64,000 nucleotides of DNA, taken from assembly GCF_900142575.1 (NCBI RefSeq), contig NZ_FRBI01000005.1, positions 248,001 to 312,000 on the forward strand. Reading direction: 5' to 3'. The first letter of the stretch is position 1; the number at the start of each line of letters is the position of its first letter. Positions 35,010 to 45,827 of this stretch are shown here, one piece after another. A program made the translations under genes and the position numbers. Below the pieces are notes generated by a model that was not told the DNA's origin, searched no databases, and was given only the letters and a program-made list of their open reading frames with translations. Source of the DNA: Actinacidiphila paucisporea. GTDB lineage: Bacteria > Actinomycetota > Actinomycetes > Streptomycetales > Streptomycetaceae.

Positions 35010-36199
35010 ATGAAGCGCGACGTGGACACCGTTCCAGATCTCGCACACGCCCTGCGGCGCAGCGCCGAACTGAAGGAAGCGCTGGTCGCGTTCGGGGAGA
35101 GCCGCGCCTTCGCACGATTCCTCACCCCGCTCCTGGCGGAGGCCGGCTGCCGTGAGGGCTCGTTGGACGAGACGACCGCGATCAACGTCATCGACCACTT
35201 CCTGCTGCAGTACCGCCGCCCGACGGCGAGACGGTCGTCGACCGCTTCGTCACCCGGCAGACGGCTCTGACCGAAGCCGACCGGCGGACGGTCCTGGCGT
35301 GGCGCGACCCGGTAGAAGGGCTTTTCGAGGTGCGGGGCAAGGACGGCGACTGCCTGCTCCTGCTCAACCTGCTGGACGACCTGGAGTACCGGACGTACAC
35401 CAACGCCGGGCGGTCGGCCTTCCGCAGAGTCGCGAAGGGAGGCTTCCTCGGCGCCCGACTGGTCTCCCTGGCGAACGTACCCGGCGCATGGCTCGTCTCC
35501 GGCGTGATGTCCTCCTACCCCCGGACCGCCGCTTCGGAGATCGCCCGTGCGGCACTCGATCTGGCCACCGGCCGACCCGACCTCGTCTTCCGTAATCCGG
35601 AGAAGATCGAGCAAGGATGGCGCTCGATGCGTGAGGACCGGGCCGCGTTCGCCGAGTTCTGCGGCAGCGACGAACTGATCCTCACGCCGGAGGAGGCCGA
35701 GGACCGTATCAATGCCTACTACCTCCACCGGCAGGAGATCGCGGCCGGGCAACGTCCCGGCGCGGCTCGGGGCGAGCGGCGCCTCGTCCCGAACCGGCCT
35801 GCCTTCGCACTGCCGCCCGAACTGGCGGACTCGGACACCGTCGGCGTCGTCTACGACCAGGTCGACGGGCTCAACTTCTACGCCGACTACGGGATGCTGC
35901 GGGACCTCTTCGCGAACCCCGCCCTTACCGGCCGCAAACGGCACCAAGACCTGCTTCGCACCTACCTGCGCGAGGAGTCGATCACTCCACTGCCGATCCG
36001 CCGGCTGACCGCGGCATTCCCGGAGACGGCCGACGCGGTTTTCCGCGGACTCCTGCGGCAGCCTGGCTTCACCTGGAGCGAGCACGGGAATGCGCTCCTG
36101 CGCCGACGCAAGCCCTGGTACTACGAGAACGAGCCGCGCCCCGGGGTGTCCGTGATCGGCGACCGGCTCAGCGAACTGCTTCGCGTCCGGTCGCGCTGA
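35010..36199 (+). pseudogene. Frameshifted gene for a protein of about 395 residues, function unknown
   Basis: Translation from the ATG at 35010 (or the adjoining GTG at 35007) gives MKRDVDTVPDLAHALRRSAE up to ...IDHFLLQYRR. It then loses frame in the run CGCCGCCCGACGG at about 35212-35225. The neighbouring frame resumes as DGETVVDRFVTRQTALTEAD and continues to 36199. One missing C in the run explains the break. The protein has no membrane segment. I do not recognise it. It might be a sequencing error, but it sits among other decayed genes. Confidence 0.65.
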
Positions 36200-36273
36200 A
36201 GGCGTGTTGAAGCCACCGCGCTGAGCCGACCGGGAAGGCCTCGCGGAGGCCCGCCATCGCACCGGCCGTGGCC

Positions 36274-37161
36274 TCAGCCCGCGACCGTCGCGGGGAGGCC
36301 GAGGAGGTGGCGCATCGACTCCGCGGCGCGGACGGCCGCATCGCCGCAGCAGTTGTTGAACAGGACGTGCACCTCGCGCGCCTGCTCCGCGAGCGAGCGG
36401 ATGCGGGGCGTCCACTCGGAGAGTTCCTCGGGGGTGTAGGAGTGGCGGAAGCGGTCCTCCTTGCTGCCCGTCCCCCAGGCGCTGCTACGACCGTGGAAAC
36501 GCACCACGGCGAGTTCAGGGCAGGTGACAGGCGCGACCGGCGGAACGGAGGTGGGGAGCGTCTGCACCATGTCGACCGCCACGGCAGCCATCCCCAACTC
36601 GGTCAACAGCGCGGTCGTCCCGGCGATGTGGTCCTCACGCCACCAGCCCGGATGCCGGAATTCCACAGCCACCGGCCAGCCCGCGGCACGCTCACGGCAC
36701 TGGTGCAGGAAGGCTGCCGCCGGCCTGCCCGGCGCGAGCTGCCGCGGGAACTGGAAGACGAGAGTTCCCAGGCGGCCGGCCCGGCGGAGTGGTTCGAGTG
36801 CCTGGCTGAACCGATCCCACACCTCGTCGAGCAGACCGGGATCGGTACCGGCCCGACCCTGCCGCCCGGCCAGGGCGGGACGCAGGTCGACGGGCAGCGC
36901 GCTCGGCCGCGTCGGGTGCCCGGTGAGCAGGGAGAACGCCTTGACGTTGAACCGGAAGCCCTCGGGGGTGCGGTCAGCCCACAGAAGGCTGTTGCGGGCG
37001 CTGGGCAGTCCGTAATACGTCGCGTCGACTTCCACCACCGGGAACTGCGATGCATAGTGCCGCAGCCTGCCCTCCGCGTCGCGGTGGCCCGCCGGATACC
37101 AGCCGCTGGACACCAGAGCCTTGTCCGTCCACGAGCATGTGCCGACCATGACGTCTCCCAT
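36274..37161 (-). CDS. DUF72 (YecE-type) TIM-barrel protein
   Basis: 295 residues. Begins VGTCSWTDKALVSSGWYP and holds FPVVEVDATYYGLPSARN, FRFNVKAF, FQFPRQLAP and VAVEFRHPGWW, all diagnostic of DUF72. The end has VHVLFNNCCGDAAVRAA, the family's conserved NN-region. The biochemical role of this widespread family remains unknown. It stands alone, upstream of an intact single-gene transcript, and marks the right border of the disturbed region. Confidence 0.9.
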   Translation of the reverse strand: MGDVMVGTCSWTDKALVSSGWYPAGHRDAEGRLRHYASQFPVVEVDATYYGLPSARNSLLWADRTPEGFRFNVKAFSLLTGHPTRPSALPVDLRPALAGRQGRAGTDPGLLDEVWDRFSQALEPLRRAGRLGTLVFQFPRQLAPGRPAAAFLHQCRERAAGWPVAVEFRHPGWWREDHIAGTTALLTELGMAAVAVDMVQTLPTSVPPVAPVTCPELAVVRFHGRSSAWGTGSKEDRFRHSYTPEELSEWTPRIRSLAEQAREVHVLFNNCCGDAAVRAAESMRHLLGLPATVAG

Positions 37162-37212
37162 TCCGCCCGTCTGCCCCGGGCGACCGGACCCAACGCCGCG
37201 CGCGGCCGCGCC

Positions 37213-38232
37213 TCAGTGCCGGCGGTGGTCCCGGGCCGCGGGGTCCGAGCCGCCGCCGGAGGCGAGGGCGTCCATGCGGCGGGCGGCGACCTCGCGGTCG
37301 GCTGCGGCGGCCACGAAGGCCGGGACGCCGGCCGGGCCGACCAGCGAGCGGACCGCGGCGACGGTGGCCGCCGGCAGCGGGACCTGCACCGGGACCTCGC
37401 GCGGGGCCGGCCTGGGCGGTTCGGCCGGCCCCGCCGACTCGGCCGGATCCACCGGCTCCGCCGGACGGGCGGTCGGCGGGAGGGCGTCGCCGAGGTGGCG
37501 GCGTACGTGCTCGGTCGCCCGTAGCCGCATCGCGCGGGCCAGTTCCGCGTCGACGGTGTGCTGGGCCAGCGGCCGCAACCGGCGGACCAGGGCGGCGGCC
37601 TCGGCCGCCTCGGCGTCGTTGGGCGGGTGTTGCAGGAAGCGCTGGAAGACGTACTCGGTGGTGAATTCGAGGAACCGCTCCGAGATGTACTCCACCTGCC
37701 CGCGCAATTCCCGCAGATGGCCGGTGATCGCACCCAACGGCACACCGGCGGCGTGCAGTTCCACCGCGACGGCCAGCTCACGGGGGCTGGGCACCTCGAA
37801 CTCGTCGACCGTGCCCGGCACCGACTCGAGCACCCCGAGCTGCAGCGCCTCCTCGACCGCGGACAGGTCGGCCACCCCGCCGAAGGCGGCGATCAGCTCC
37901 GGCAGGCCCATCCGTATCGGCTGCTCGTCGGACCACGGCCCGTCCACCTCGTCGACCAGGCCGAGCACTCCGCCGAGGCCGGTGCCCGCGTCCCAGGCGG
38001 CCAGCAGCTCCTTGATGCTGGCCAGGGTGTAGCCGCGGTCCAGCAGGTCGGCGATCTGCCGCAGCCGGTCCAGATGCGTGTCGTCGTAGACATTGGCCCG
38101 GCCGAGCCGCTCCGGTTTCGGCAGCAGCCCGCGGTCGGTGTACGCGCGGATGGTGCGGACCGTGGTCCCGCTGAGCCGGGACAGGTCCTCGATCCGGTAC
38201 GCACCCTGCCCGGCGTCGGCGGGCGTGCTCAC
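37213..38232 (-). CDS. MerR-family transcriptional regulator
   Basis: 339 residues from a GTG with GAGGG upstream. The winged helix-turn-helix spans about 10-80: YRIEDLSRLSGTTVRTIRAY, then GLLPKPERLGRANVYDDTHL. A long helical region with an acidic, disordered Pro-rich part follows, then a C-terminal helical end. No cysteine-based metal site is visible, so it is not a metal sensor of the classic kind. It is last in transcription order of a three-gene cluster with the metal-dependent hydrolase and the SDR/hydrolase fusion, and may control it. Confidence 0.88.
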   Translation of the reverse strand: MSTPADAGQGAYRIEDLSRLSGTTVRTIRAYTDRGLLPKPERLGRANVYDDTHLDRLRQIADLLDRGYTLASIKELLAAWDAGTGLGGVLGLVDEVDGPWSDEQPIRMGLPELIAAFGGVADLSAVEEALQLGVLESVPGTVDEFEVPSPRELAVAVELHAAGVPLGAITGHLRELRGQVEYISERFLEFTTEYVFQRFLQHPPNDAEAAEAAALVRRLRPLAQHTVDAELARAMRLRATEHVRRHLGDALPPTARPAEPVDPAESAGPAEPPRPAPREVPVQVPLPAATVAAVRSLVGPAGVPAFVAAAADREVAARRMDALASGGGSDPAARDHRRH

Positions 38233-38284
38233 CTGTAGGCCCTCACTCGCTCGTATCCACGTGCTCGTTCTCATCCCTCGGTCG

Positions 38285-39178
38285 TCATGAGGCCGCCGCG
38301 TGCCCGGTCGGCCCGGCGGCGGCCCGGGCCGCGGGGGAGACGGCCAGATAGTCGACCGCCTTGCTCAGCGAACCCTCCTGCGACGGATGGTACGACCGGC
38401 GCAGATAGCGCGGCATGGCGGCGTGGAGCGATGCCCAGGAGGGGAGCAGCCCGCGGCGGGCCGCGGCGCGGTGGTCCCTGAAGCGGTACCGGCCCCATAT
38501 CAGGTGCGGGTCGTGCCGCAGCAGATACCGGGCGCCGACCGTCCACAGGTAGAACAGCGCCGGCCAGGCCAGTGCCATCCCCTCCACCCGGCGCAGATAG
38601 CGCACCGCGCCGTGGCCGCCCGTGTGCTGGTACATGTCGAACGCCACCGCCCGGTGCTCGACCTCCTCCGCGCCGTGCCAGCGCAGCAGGTCCAGCATGA
38701 CCTCGTCGGTGCCCGCGCCGTCCAGCGCCTCGGCGTCCAGGATCCAGTCACCGAGCACCGCCGTGAAGTGCTCGATCGCCGCCACCAGCGACAGCCGGAA
38801 GCGCAGCCACTCGCGCCGCGGTATCGGCGCGCCCCACGGCGGCTTCTCGCCGAGCAGCACGTCGAACATCCACTCCACATGGCGGGTGTAGGCGGCGGTG
38901 TCGAGACGCTGCTCGGCCAGGTGCTCCAGCACGTACGCGTGCTGCACGCTGTGGGTGGCCTCCTGGCCCATGAAGCCCTTGACATCCTTGAGCAGCTGCT
39001 CGTCGGTGACCAGCGGCAGCGCCTCCTTGAACACCTTCACGAACCACCGCTCGCCCGCGGGAAGCAGCAGATGCAGCACGTTGATGACGTGCGTCGCGGT
39101 CGGCTCGCCCGGAATCCAGTGCAGAGGGGTCTGCTTCCAGTCGAACGTGACCCGGCGCGGCTTGATCGGGTGACTCAC
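38285..39178 (-). CDS. Predicted metal-dependent hydrolase, PF10118 type
   Basis: 297 residues. Helical protein with clustered acidic and histidine residues: GQEATHSVQHAYVLEHL, AIEHFTAVL and WHGAEEVEHRAVAFDMY. These E/H pairs are the likely di-metal ligands. The fold resembles di-iron ferritin-like proteins, so it could be an oxygenase rather than a hydrolase. It lies between the SDR/hydrolase fusion and the MerR gene in one probable operon, with 52-69-base gaps. Confidence 0.85.
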   Translation of the reverse strand: MSHPIKPRRVTFDWKQTPLHWIPGEPTATHVINVLHLLLPAGERWFVKVFKEALPLVTDEQLLKDVKGFMGQEATHSVQHAYVLEHLAEQRLDTAAYTRHVEWMFDVLLGEKPPWGAPIPRREWLRFRLSLVAAIEHFTAVLGDWILDAEALDGAGTDEVMLDLLRWHGAEEVEHRAVAFDMYQHTGGHGAVRYLRRVEGMALAWPALFYLWTVGARYLLRHDPHLIWGRYRFRDHRAAARRGLLPSWASLHAAMPRYLRRSYHPSQEGSLSKAVDYLAVSPAARAAAGPTGHAAAS

Positions 39179-39247
39179 GGCGTGGCCTCCTTGCCTGCAG
39201 CTCGGGTGGGGCTCGGGTGGGGTGGGACGGCGGGGTAGGGAGGTCGG

Positions 39248-41098
39248 TTACAGCGGGGGATCGACCCGGGCGAACGCCCGCAGCACGCCGGGCGACAGCC
39301 GGGACAGCAGACGGGCGCCCCGGGCCTCGGCGGTGACCGGGACGACGGCGGTGTCCCGCATGACCGCCCTGACGACCGCTCGGGCGACCTTCTCCGGCGG
39401 GTAGTTGCGCAACTGGTAGAGACGGGCGCTCCGCTCGCGGCGGCGTGCCTGCTCCTCGTCGCTGACTCCGGCGTGCCGGGCGCCGGCGGTGATCGGGGTG
39501 TTCACCAGGCCGGGGCATATCGCGCTCACTCCGATGCCGTGCGGGGCCAGTTCGGCCCGCAGGCATTCGCTGAGCATCAGCACCGCCGCCTTCGACGTGC
39601 TGTACGCGGGCAGCGCGCGGGACGGCAGGAAGGCCGCAGCCGAGGCGGTGTTGATGATGTGGCCACCCTCCCCGCGCTCGACCAGCTGGCGCCCGTAGAG
39701 CCGGCAACCGTGGATGACCCCCCACAAGTTGACGTCGAGGACCTGCTTCCAGTCCTCGGGCGTGGTGTCGAGGAAGGAGCCCGCCAGGCCGATTCCCGCG
39801 TTGTTGACGACCACGTCGGGCACGCCGTGGCTGTCGAGGGTCCGGGCGGCGAGCGCTTCCATCGCCGCGCCGTCGGACACGTCCACCGTCTCGGGCGACG
39901 CCGCGGTCGCGCCGATCCGCCGGGCCAGCTCCGCGGTGTCCGCGGCGCCTTCGCCGTCCCGGTCCACCGCCACGATCCGGGCTCCCGCTTCGGCGAAGGC
40001 GAGTGCGGTGGCCCTGCCGATTCCGCTGGCCGCACCGGTGACGAGCACCAGCTGGCCGCCGAACCGCTCCCTTGCCGCCGGAAGCACCCTGCCCAGCGCG
40101 GACGGCGGCAGCTTCCCCGGCTTCCCTGCCCGCACGCCGCCCGCGCCTGTGCCCGTTCCAGCCACTGCTCCGCCGCCGGCGCCTGCGCCGCCGGCGTTCT
40201 CCACCCCGGTGACGAAGTCGGTGATCCAGCGGGCCAGTTGCTGCGGCCGGGAGCGCGGCACCCAGTGCTTGGCGGGCAGCGTGTGCCGGGTCAGCCGGGG
40301 TGCCCAGTGCTCCAGGTCGTCGTAGAGCCGCTCCGACAGGAAGGCGTCACCGGTCGGGGTGATCAGCTGCACCGGTACGTGCGCGTACGCGTCGGGCCGC
40401 GGACGGCCGAGCCGCTGCCGCACGTTGTCACGGTAGAGCCAGGCGCCGTGCGCGGCGTCCTGGGGCAGCGAGGCGGTCGGGTAGCCGTCGGAGGGTAGTT
40501 TCTCCACCCGGGCCAGCAGCCTGGGCCACTGCTTGCCGAGCACGCCGCGCCAGGCCAGTTCGGGCAGCACGGGGGTGTGCAGCGCGTAGACGTACCAGGA
40601 CTTGACGCCCTGCCCGAGCACCTGCGCGGCCCTGCGGGGGGTGGGACGGCGGACCCGGCGCTTGATCCAGTGGCCGAAGTGGTCGAGGGACGGTCCGGAG
40701 ACAGAGGTGAAGGACGCCAGCCGGCCCGTCGTGCCGGGCACGGTGGCGAATTCCCAGCCCTGCACGGAGCCCCAGTCGTGGCCGACCAGATGCACGGGGC
40801 CGTCCGGACTGACCGCGTGGGCGACCGCGAGGAAGTCCTCGGTCAGCTTCTCCAGTGTGAAGCCGCCCCTGAGCGGCTCCGGGACGCCGGAGCGCCCGTG
40901 CCCGCGCACGTCGTAGAGGACCACATGGAAGCGGTCGGCGAGCAGCGCCGCGACGCCGGACCAGACCTCCTTGCTGTCCGGATAGCCGTGCAGCAGCACC
41001 ACCGTCGGCAGCGCCGTGTCACCGTATTCGGCCACGCACAGCCGGACGCCGTCGGCGCCGGTCACGAACCGCTCGTCCGCACCCGTCGATCCGTCCAT
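39248..41098 (-). CDS. Alpha/beta-hydrolase fused to a short-chain dehydrogenase (EphD-like)
   Basis: 616 residues from the ATG giving MDGSTGADERF; a further start 22 residues upstream is possible. N-terminal hydrolase (about 5-290): LLHGYPDSKEVW oxyanion region, VHLVGHDWGS with Asp as nucleophile as in epoxide hydrolases, and KHWVPRSRP with the catalytic His. A Gly/Ala-rich linker follows. C-terminal SDR (about 330-600): VTGAASGIGRA, NNAGIGLAG, and the YSTSKAA catalytic Tyr-x3-Lys. The same fusion exists in mycobacterial EphD, involved in lipid chemistry. A lipid-modifying role is plausible. Confidence 0.9.
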   Translation of the reverse strand: MDGSTGADERFVTGADGVRLCVAEYGDTALPTVVLLHGYPDSKEVWSGVAALLADRFHVVLYDVRGHGRSGVPEPLRGGFTLEKLTEDFLAVAHAVSPDGPVHLVGHDWGSVQGWEFATVPGTTGRLASFTSVSGPSLDHFGHWIKRRVRRPTPRRAAQVLGQGVKSWYVYALHTPVLPELAWRGVLGKQWPRLLARVEKLPSDGYPTASLPQDAAHGAWLYRDNVRQRLGRPRPDAYAHVPVQLITPTGDAFLSERLYDDLEHWAPRLTRHTLPAKHWVPRSRPQQLARWITDFVTGVENAGGAGAGGGAVAGTGTGAGGVRAGKPGKLPPSALGRVLPAARERFGGQLVLVTGAASGIGRATALAFAEAGARIVAVDRDGEGAADTAELARRIGATAASPETVDVSDGAAMEALAARTLDSHGVPDVVVNNAGIGLAGSFLDTTPEDWKQVLDVNLWGVIHGCRLYGRQLVERGEGGHIINTASAAAFLPSRALPAYSTSKAAVLMLSECLRAELAPHGIGVSAICPGLVNTPITAGARHAGVSDEEQARRRERSARLYQLRNYPPEKVARAVVRAVMRDTAVVPVTAEARGARLLSRLSPGVLRAFARVDPPL

Positions 41099-41337
41099 CC
41101 TGCTCACCGCCCCTCCCCGCACGCCGGCCACACCGGCAGAAGCTGACATTGATGACTGTGACATCGCTCGATGACACGGTCAAGGCCCGGTCCTCGCCCT
41201 GTGGAAAACTCTGTGCCCCCGAAGGGTGACAGCCTGTGGTCGTAGCGACCCCTACGGGTGGTCAGCCCCCAGGACTACATGGATCCAGCACCCCGGACTG
41301 ACGTCAGACTGTGGTGCGGGCCACTACGGTCGAGCCT

Positions 41338-42280
<943 letters not shown>

Positions 42281-42294
<14 letters not shown>

Positions 42295-43228
42295 CGTCGC
42301 CGCCCCCGGCGGCCCCGCGGGCCCCGCCGCGGGCGCCGCTGCCGGTTCACCCCCCGATGTCATCCACAACATCGGGTACCGCAACTACACCGGTCCCCGG
42401 CTGGGCCGCGGCTATGCCCGGACGGCGCTGTTCTCGCAGAGCCTGCGCGGTGCCTACGGGCTCGGCCGCAGCGCCAAGTCGAAGGTGCTGCCGATGATCC
42501 TGCTGGGTGCGATGTGCGCGCCCGCGCTGATCATGGTCGCGGTGACGATCTTCGCGAATCGGCCCGACCTGCCGGTCGCGTACACCCGCTACGCGGTCGT
42601 GCTGCAGGCGGTCATCACTCTCTTCGTCGCGGCCCAGGCCCCGCAGTCGGTCAGCCGCGACCTGCGCTTCAAGACCACCCCGCTGTATTTCTCCCGCCCC
42701 ATCGAGCGGGTCGACTACGTGGCGGCCAAATACGCCGCTCTCACCGTGGCGCTCTTCCTGCTGACCGCGATACCGCTTGTCATCCTCTACGTCGGCGCGC
42801 TGCTGGCGAAGTTGAGCTTCGCCCACCAGACCGCCGGGTTTGCGAAGGGCCTGGTGTCCGTCCTGCTGCTCTCAGTGCTGTTCGCCGGGATCGGCCTGGT
42901 CATCGCCGCGATCACACCGCGCCGCGGGTTCGGGGTGGCGGCGGTCATCGCCCTGTTCGTGATCAGCTACGCGGCCGTCTCCGCCGTGCAGGGGGTCGCC
43001 GACTCCCAGGAGAAATACCACGTCATCGGCTGGCTCGGGCTGTTCTCGCCGATCACCCTGATCGACGGCTTCCAGACCTGGTTCCTCGGTGCGCGCTCCG
43101 CCTTCCCGGACGCGGCGGGACCGGCGAACGCCGGGATCGGCATGCTCTATCTGCTGGTGCTCCTGGCGGTCATCGCCGGCACCTTCGGCCTGCTGATGAA
43201 CCGCTACCGGAAGGTGGGCCTGTCGTGA
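42281..43228 (+). CDS. ABC-2-type permease
   Basis: 315 residues from a GTG within the end of the ATPase gene. An Ala/Pro/Gly-rich N-terminus precedes six hydrophobic segments between about 65 and 310. YFSRPIERVDYVAAK is typical of ABC-2 permeases next to a membrane helix. Overlaps the next ATPase gene by four bases (GTGA). Confidence 0.85.
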
Positions 43229-44142
43229 CCACGATCAGCATCGACAACGTCTCGCGCTGGTTCGGCAATGTGGTGGCGGTCAACGACATCACCATGACCA
43301 TCGGACCTGGTGTGACCGGCCTGCTCGGCCCCAACGGCGCGGGCAAGTCCACCCTGATCAACATGATGGCCGGCTTCCTCGCGCCCTCCAACGGCAGCGT
43401 CACGCTGGACGGCGAGGCCATCTGGCGCAATGAGCAGGCCTACCGTCAGATCGGCATCGTGCCCGAGCGCGAGTCGATGTACGACTTCCTGACCGCGCGG
43501 GAGTTCGTCGTCGCCAATGCCGAGCTGCACGGCCTGCCCGACCCGCAGGCCGCGGCCCAGCGGGCGCTGGCCACGGTCGAGATGGAATACGCGCAGGACC
43601 GGCGGATCGAGACGTACAGCAAGGGCATGCGGCAGCGCGCGAAGATGGCGTCCGCGCTGGTCCACGAGCCGTCGGTGCTACTGCTCGACGAGCCCTTCAA
43701 CGGCATGGACCCCCGGCAGCGGCTGCAGCTGATGGACCTGCTGCGGCGGATGGGCGCCGCGGGCCGCACCGTGCTGTTCTCCTCGCACATCCTGGAGGAG
43801 GTCGAGCAGCTCGCCCACCACATCGAGGTGGTGGTGGCCGGGCGGCACGCCGCGTCGGGCGACTTCCGCAAGATCCGCCGCCTGATGACCGACCGCCCGC
43901 ACCGCTATCTCGTCCGGTCCAGCGACGACCGGCGGCTGGCGTCCGCGCTGATCGCCCACGCGTCCACCGCGGCGATCGAGCTGGACCTGCGGGAGGACGC
44001 CCTGCGCATCCAGGCCGTCGACTTCGCCGGCTTCACCGAGTTCCTGCCCCGGATCGCCCGCGACCACGGCATCCGGCTCTTCACCGTCTCGCCGTCCGAC
44101 GAGTCCCTGGAGAGCGTCTTCTCCTACCTGGTCACGGCGTAA
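43225..44142 (+). CDS. ABC transporter ATPase (second of two)
   Basis: 305 residues. Walker A GPNGAGKST, signature YSKGMRQRAKMASAL, Walker B VLLLDEPFNGMDP and His switch FSSHILEE are present. The C-terminal part (about 220-305) is an accessory domain. It is translationally coupled to the permease before it, and the next permease gene follows 13 bases later. Confidence 0.9.
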   Translation: MTTISIDNVSRWFGNVVAVNDITMTIGPGVTGLLGPNGAGKSTLINMMAGFLAPSNGSVTLDGEAIWRNEQAYRQIGIVPERESMYDFLTAREFVVANAELHGLPDPQAAAQRALATVEMEYAQDRRIETYSKGMRQRAKMASALVHEPSVLLLDEPFNGMDPRQRLQLMDLLRRMGAAGRTVLFSSHILEEVEQLAHHIEVVVAGRHAASGDFRKIRRLMTDRPHRYLVRSSDDRRLASALIAHASTAAIELDLREDALRIQAVDFAGFTEFLPRIARDHGIRLFTVSPSDESLESVFSYLVTA

Positions 44143-44155
44143 GGAGCCGACCGAC

Positions 44156-44938
44156 ATGTCCGTCACCACCGCCCCGGCCGGCCGCGGCGCCATGAAGCCC
44201 CAAGCCACCGGCCCCAGGCTCTACCACCCGACCGTGGCCCGGCTCACCTACCGGGCGCTGCTCGGCCGCCGCCGCGCCCTGCTGCTGTTCCTGCTCCCGC
44301 TGCTGCTGCTGGTCATCGTCAGCGCGGTCCGCGCGCTGGCCGGCGCCGACGACACCACCGCCAACGACGTGCTCCAGGGCTTCGCGCTCAGCGCGATGGT
44401 GCCGCTGGTCGGTGTCATCGCCGGCACCGGCGCCATCGGTCCGGAGATCGATGACGGCGCGATCGTCTACCTGCTGGCCAAACCGATCAGGCGCAGCACG
44501 ATCATCTTCACCAAACTGCTGGTCGCTGTAGGCGTGACCATGGCCTTCTCCGCCATTCCGACCCTGCTGGCCGGCTACATACTCAACGGCAACGGGCAGA
44601 ACATCGCGGTCGCCTTCGCCATCGGGGCCGCCGTCGCGTCCATCGCCTACGCCGCGATCTTCCTGCTGCTCGGCGTGCTCACCCGGCACGCGGTGGTGGT
44701 CGGCCTGGTCTACGCCCTGGTGTGGGAAGGCGTCGTCGGCAACGTGGTGCCGGGGGCACGCACGCTGAGCGTCCAGCAGTGGGCGCTGGCAGTGGCGCAG
44801 AAGCTGGCCCACGGCGACGTGGTCAGCTCCAACGTCGGCCTGACCACGAGCATCGTGCTGCTGGCCGCGGTCACGGCAGCGGCCACCTGGTTCGCCGGGC
44901 GCAAGCTGCGCAGCCTCAAGCTCGCCGGGGACGAGTGA
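44156..44938 (+). CDS. ABC-2-type permease (second)
   Basis: 260 residues with about six hydrophobic segments and an intracellular N-terminus. PEIDDGAIVYLLAKPIRRST is the conserved ABC-2 loop. It closes the four-gene operon starting at 41338. The two permeases are only weakly alike, so two half-transporters or one hetero-complex are both possible. Confidence 0.85.
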   Translation: MSVTTAPAGRGAMKPQATGPRLYHPTVARLTYRALLGRRRALLLFLLPLLLLVIVSAVRALAGADDTTANDVLQGFALSAMVPLVGVIAGTGAIGPEIDDGAIVYLLAKPIRRSTIIFTKLLVAVGVTMAFSAIPTLLAGYILNGNGQNIAVAFAIGAAVASIAYAAIFLLLGVLTRHAVVVGLVYALVWEGVVGNVVPGARTLSVQQWALAVAQKLAHGDVVSSNVGLTTSIVLLAAVTAAATWFAGRKLRSLKLAGDE

Positions 44939-45035
44939 CATCTGCCGCCGGTGAGCCGTAGGTGACGACGGGCGGGACGGGGGCGGACGGCACGTCGGCG
45001 GGCAGCGCACAGCACCCCGGTGAAGACTGAGGGCA

Positions 45036-45827
45036 ATGGCCCAGCAGACCACGCAGGCGGCGCGGACCGTATCCACCCGGATCCGCGCCGCGGCGCACCG
45101 GCTCCGCCGCGTCACCCCGCGCGACGTGCGGCGTCTCGCCGCGCAGTGGGTGCGGTCGTCGCCGGGCACCCACACCTGGCTGGCGATACTGGCGGTCACC
45201 AGCACGGTCATGGCGCTCGCCCCGTCCGACGTCCGCTCGTATCTGCTGCACCGCTTCAGCACCAATCTGGTCGAGCTGCACCGTCACCCGATCCGCGTAC
45301 TGATCGGCAGCGCCTTCTGGATCGAGACGCCGTCCGGCTTCCTCTTCTACGCGGTGCTGTTCGAGCTGGTGCACGCGCCGGCAGAGCGCTGGCTGGGCAC
45401 CTGGCGCTGGCTGTTCACCGCGGCCAGCGCGCACGTCGGCGCGACGCTGCTCAGCCAGAAGGCGGTCTTCTTCGGGATACGGGACGACCGGCTGCCGCAC
45501 TCGCTGGCGCACGCCGTGGACATCGGGGTGAGCTACGGGCTGGCCGGCGTCGTCGGGGTGCTCACCTACCGGGTGGCGCGGCCGTGGCGCTGGGCGTATC
45601 TGGCCGCGATCCTGGGGTTCTTCGCCTACCCGCTGCTGACCGATGCCCGCGCCACCTACACCGATCTCGGCCATCTGACCGCAGCACTGATCGGCCTGTG
45701 CTGCCACGCGGTCACACCGGTCACACCCGCCACCCAGTGCCGCCCCGAAGGATCACGGACCGGCGGCGGAAAGAACGGAGGGGCTGCAGAGGCAGGAGAG
45801 GTCAGAACGGGCCGAAAAGCCGGGTGA
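45036..45827 (+). CDS. Rhomboid-like multi-pass membrane protein
   Basis: 263 residues with about six membrane segments (residues 45-240). The pattern FLFYAVLFELVHAPAERWLG and AASAHVGATLLSQ recalls the rhomboid-like family of Streptomyces (PF20401 as I recall). The Gly-x-Ser catalytic motif of true rhomboid proteases is not evident, so proteolysis is doubtful. The C-terminal tail is Gly/Arg-rich and overlaps the convergent HAD gene by 26 bases. Confidence 0.75.
   Translation: MAQQTTQAARTVSTRIRAAAHRLRRVTPRDVRRLAAQWVRSSPGTHTWLAILAVTSTVMALAPSDVRSYLLHRFSTNLVELHRHPIRVLIGSAFWIETPSGFLFYAVLFELVHAPAERWLGTWRWLFTAASAHVGATLLSQKAVFFGIRDDRLPHSLAHAVDIGVSYGLAGVVGVLTYRVARPWRWAYLAAILGFFAYPLLTDARATYTDLGHLTAALIGLCCHAVTPVTPATQCRPEGSRTGGGKNGGAAEAGEVRTGRKAG

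Noticed and set aside
34445..36415. 656-codon minus-strand frame covering the decayed region
   Set aside because: Only its last part matches LysR; the rest is antisense of the frameshifted plus-strand gene.
36780..36810. GGTTCGAGTGCC as a tRNA T-loop
   Set aside because: It lies within the DUF72 gene and no cloverleaf can be formed around it.
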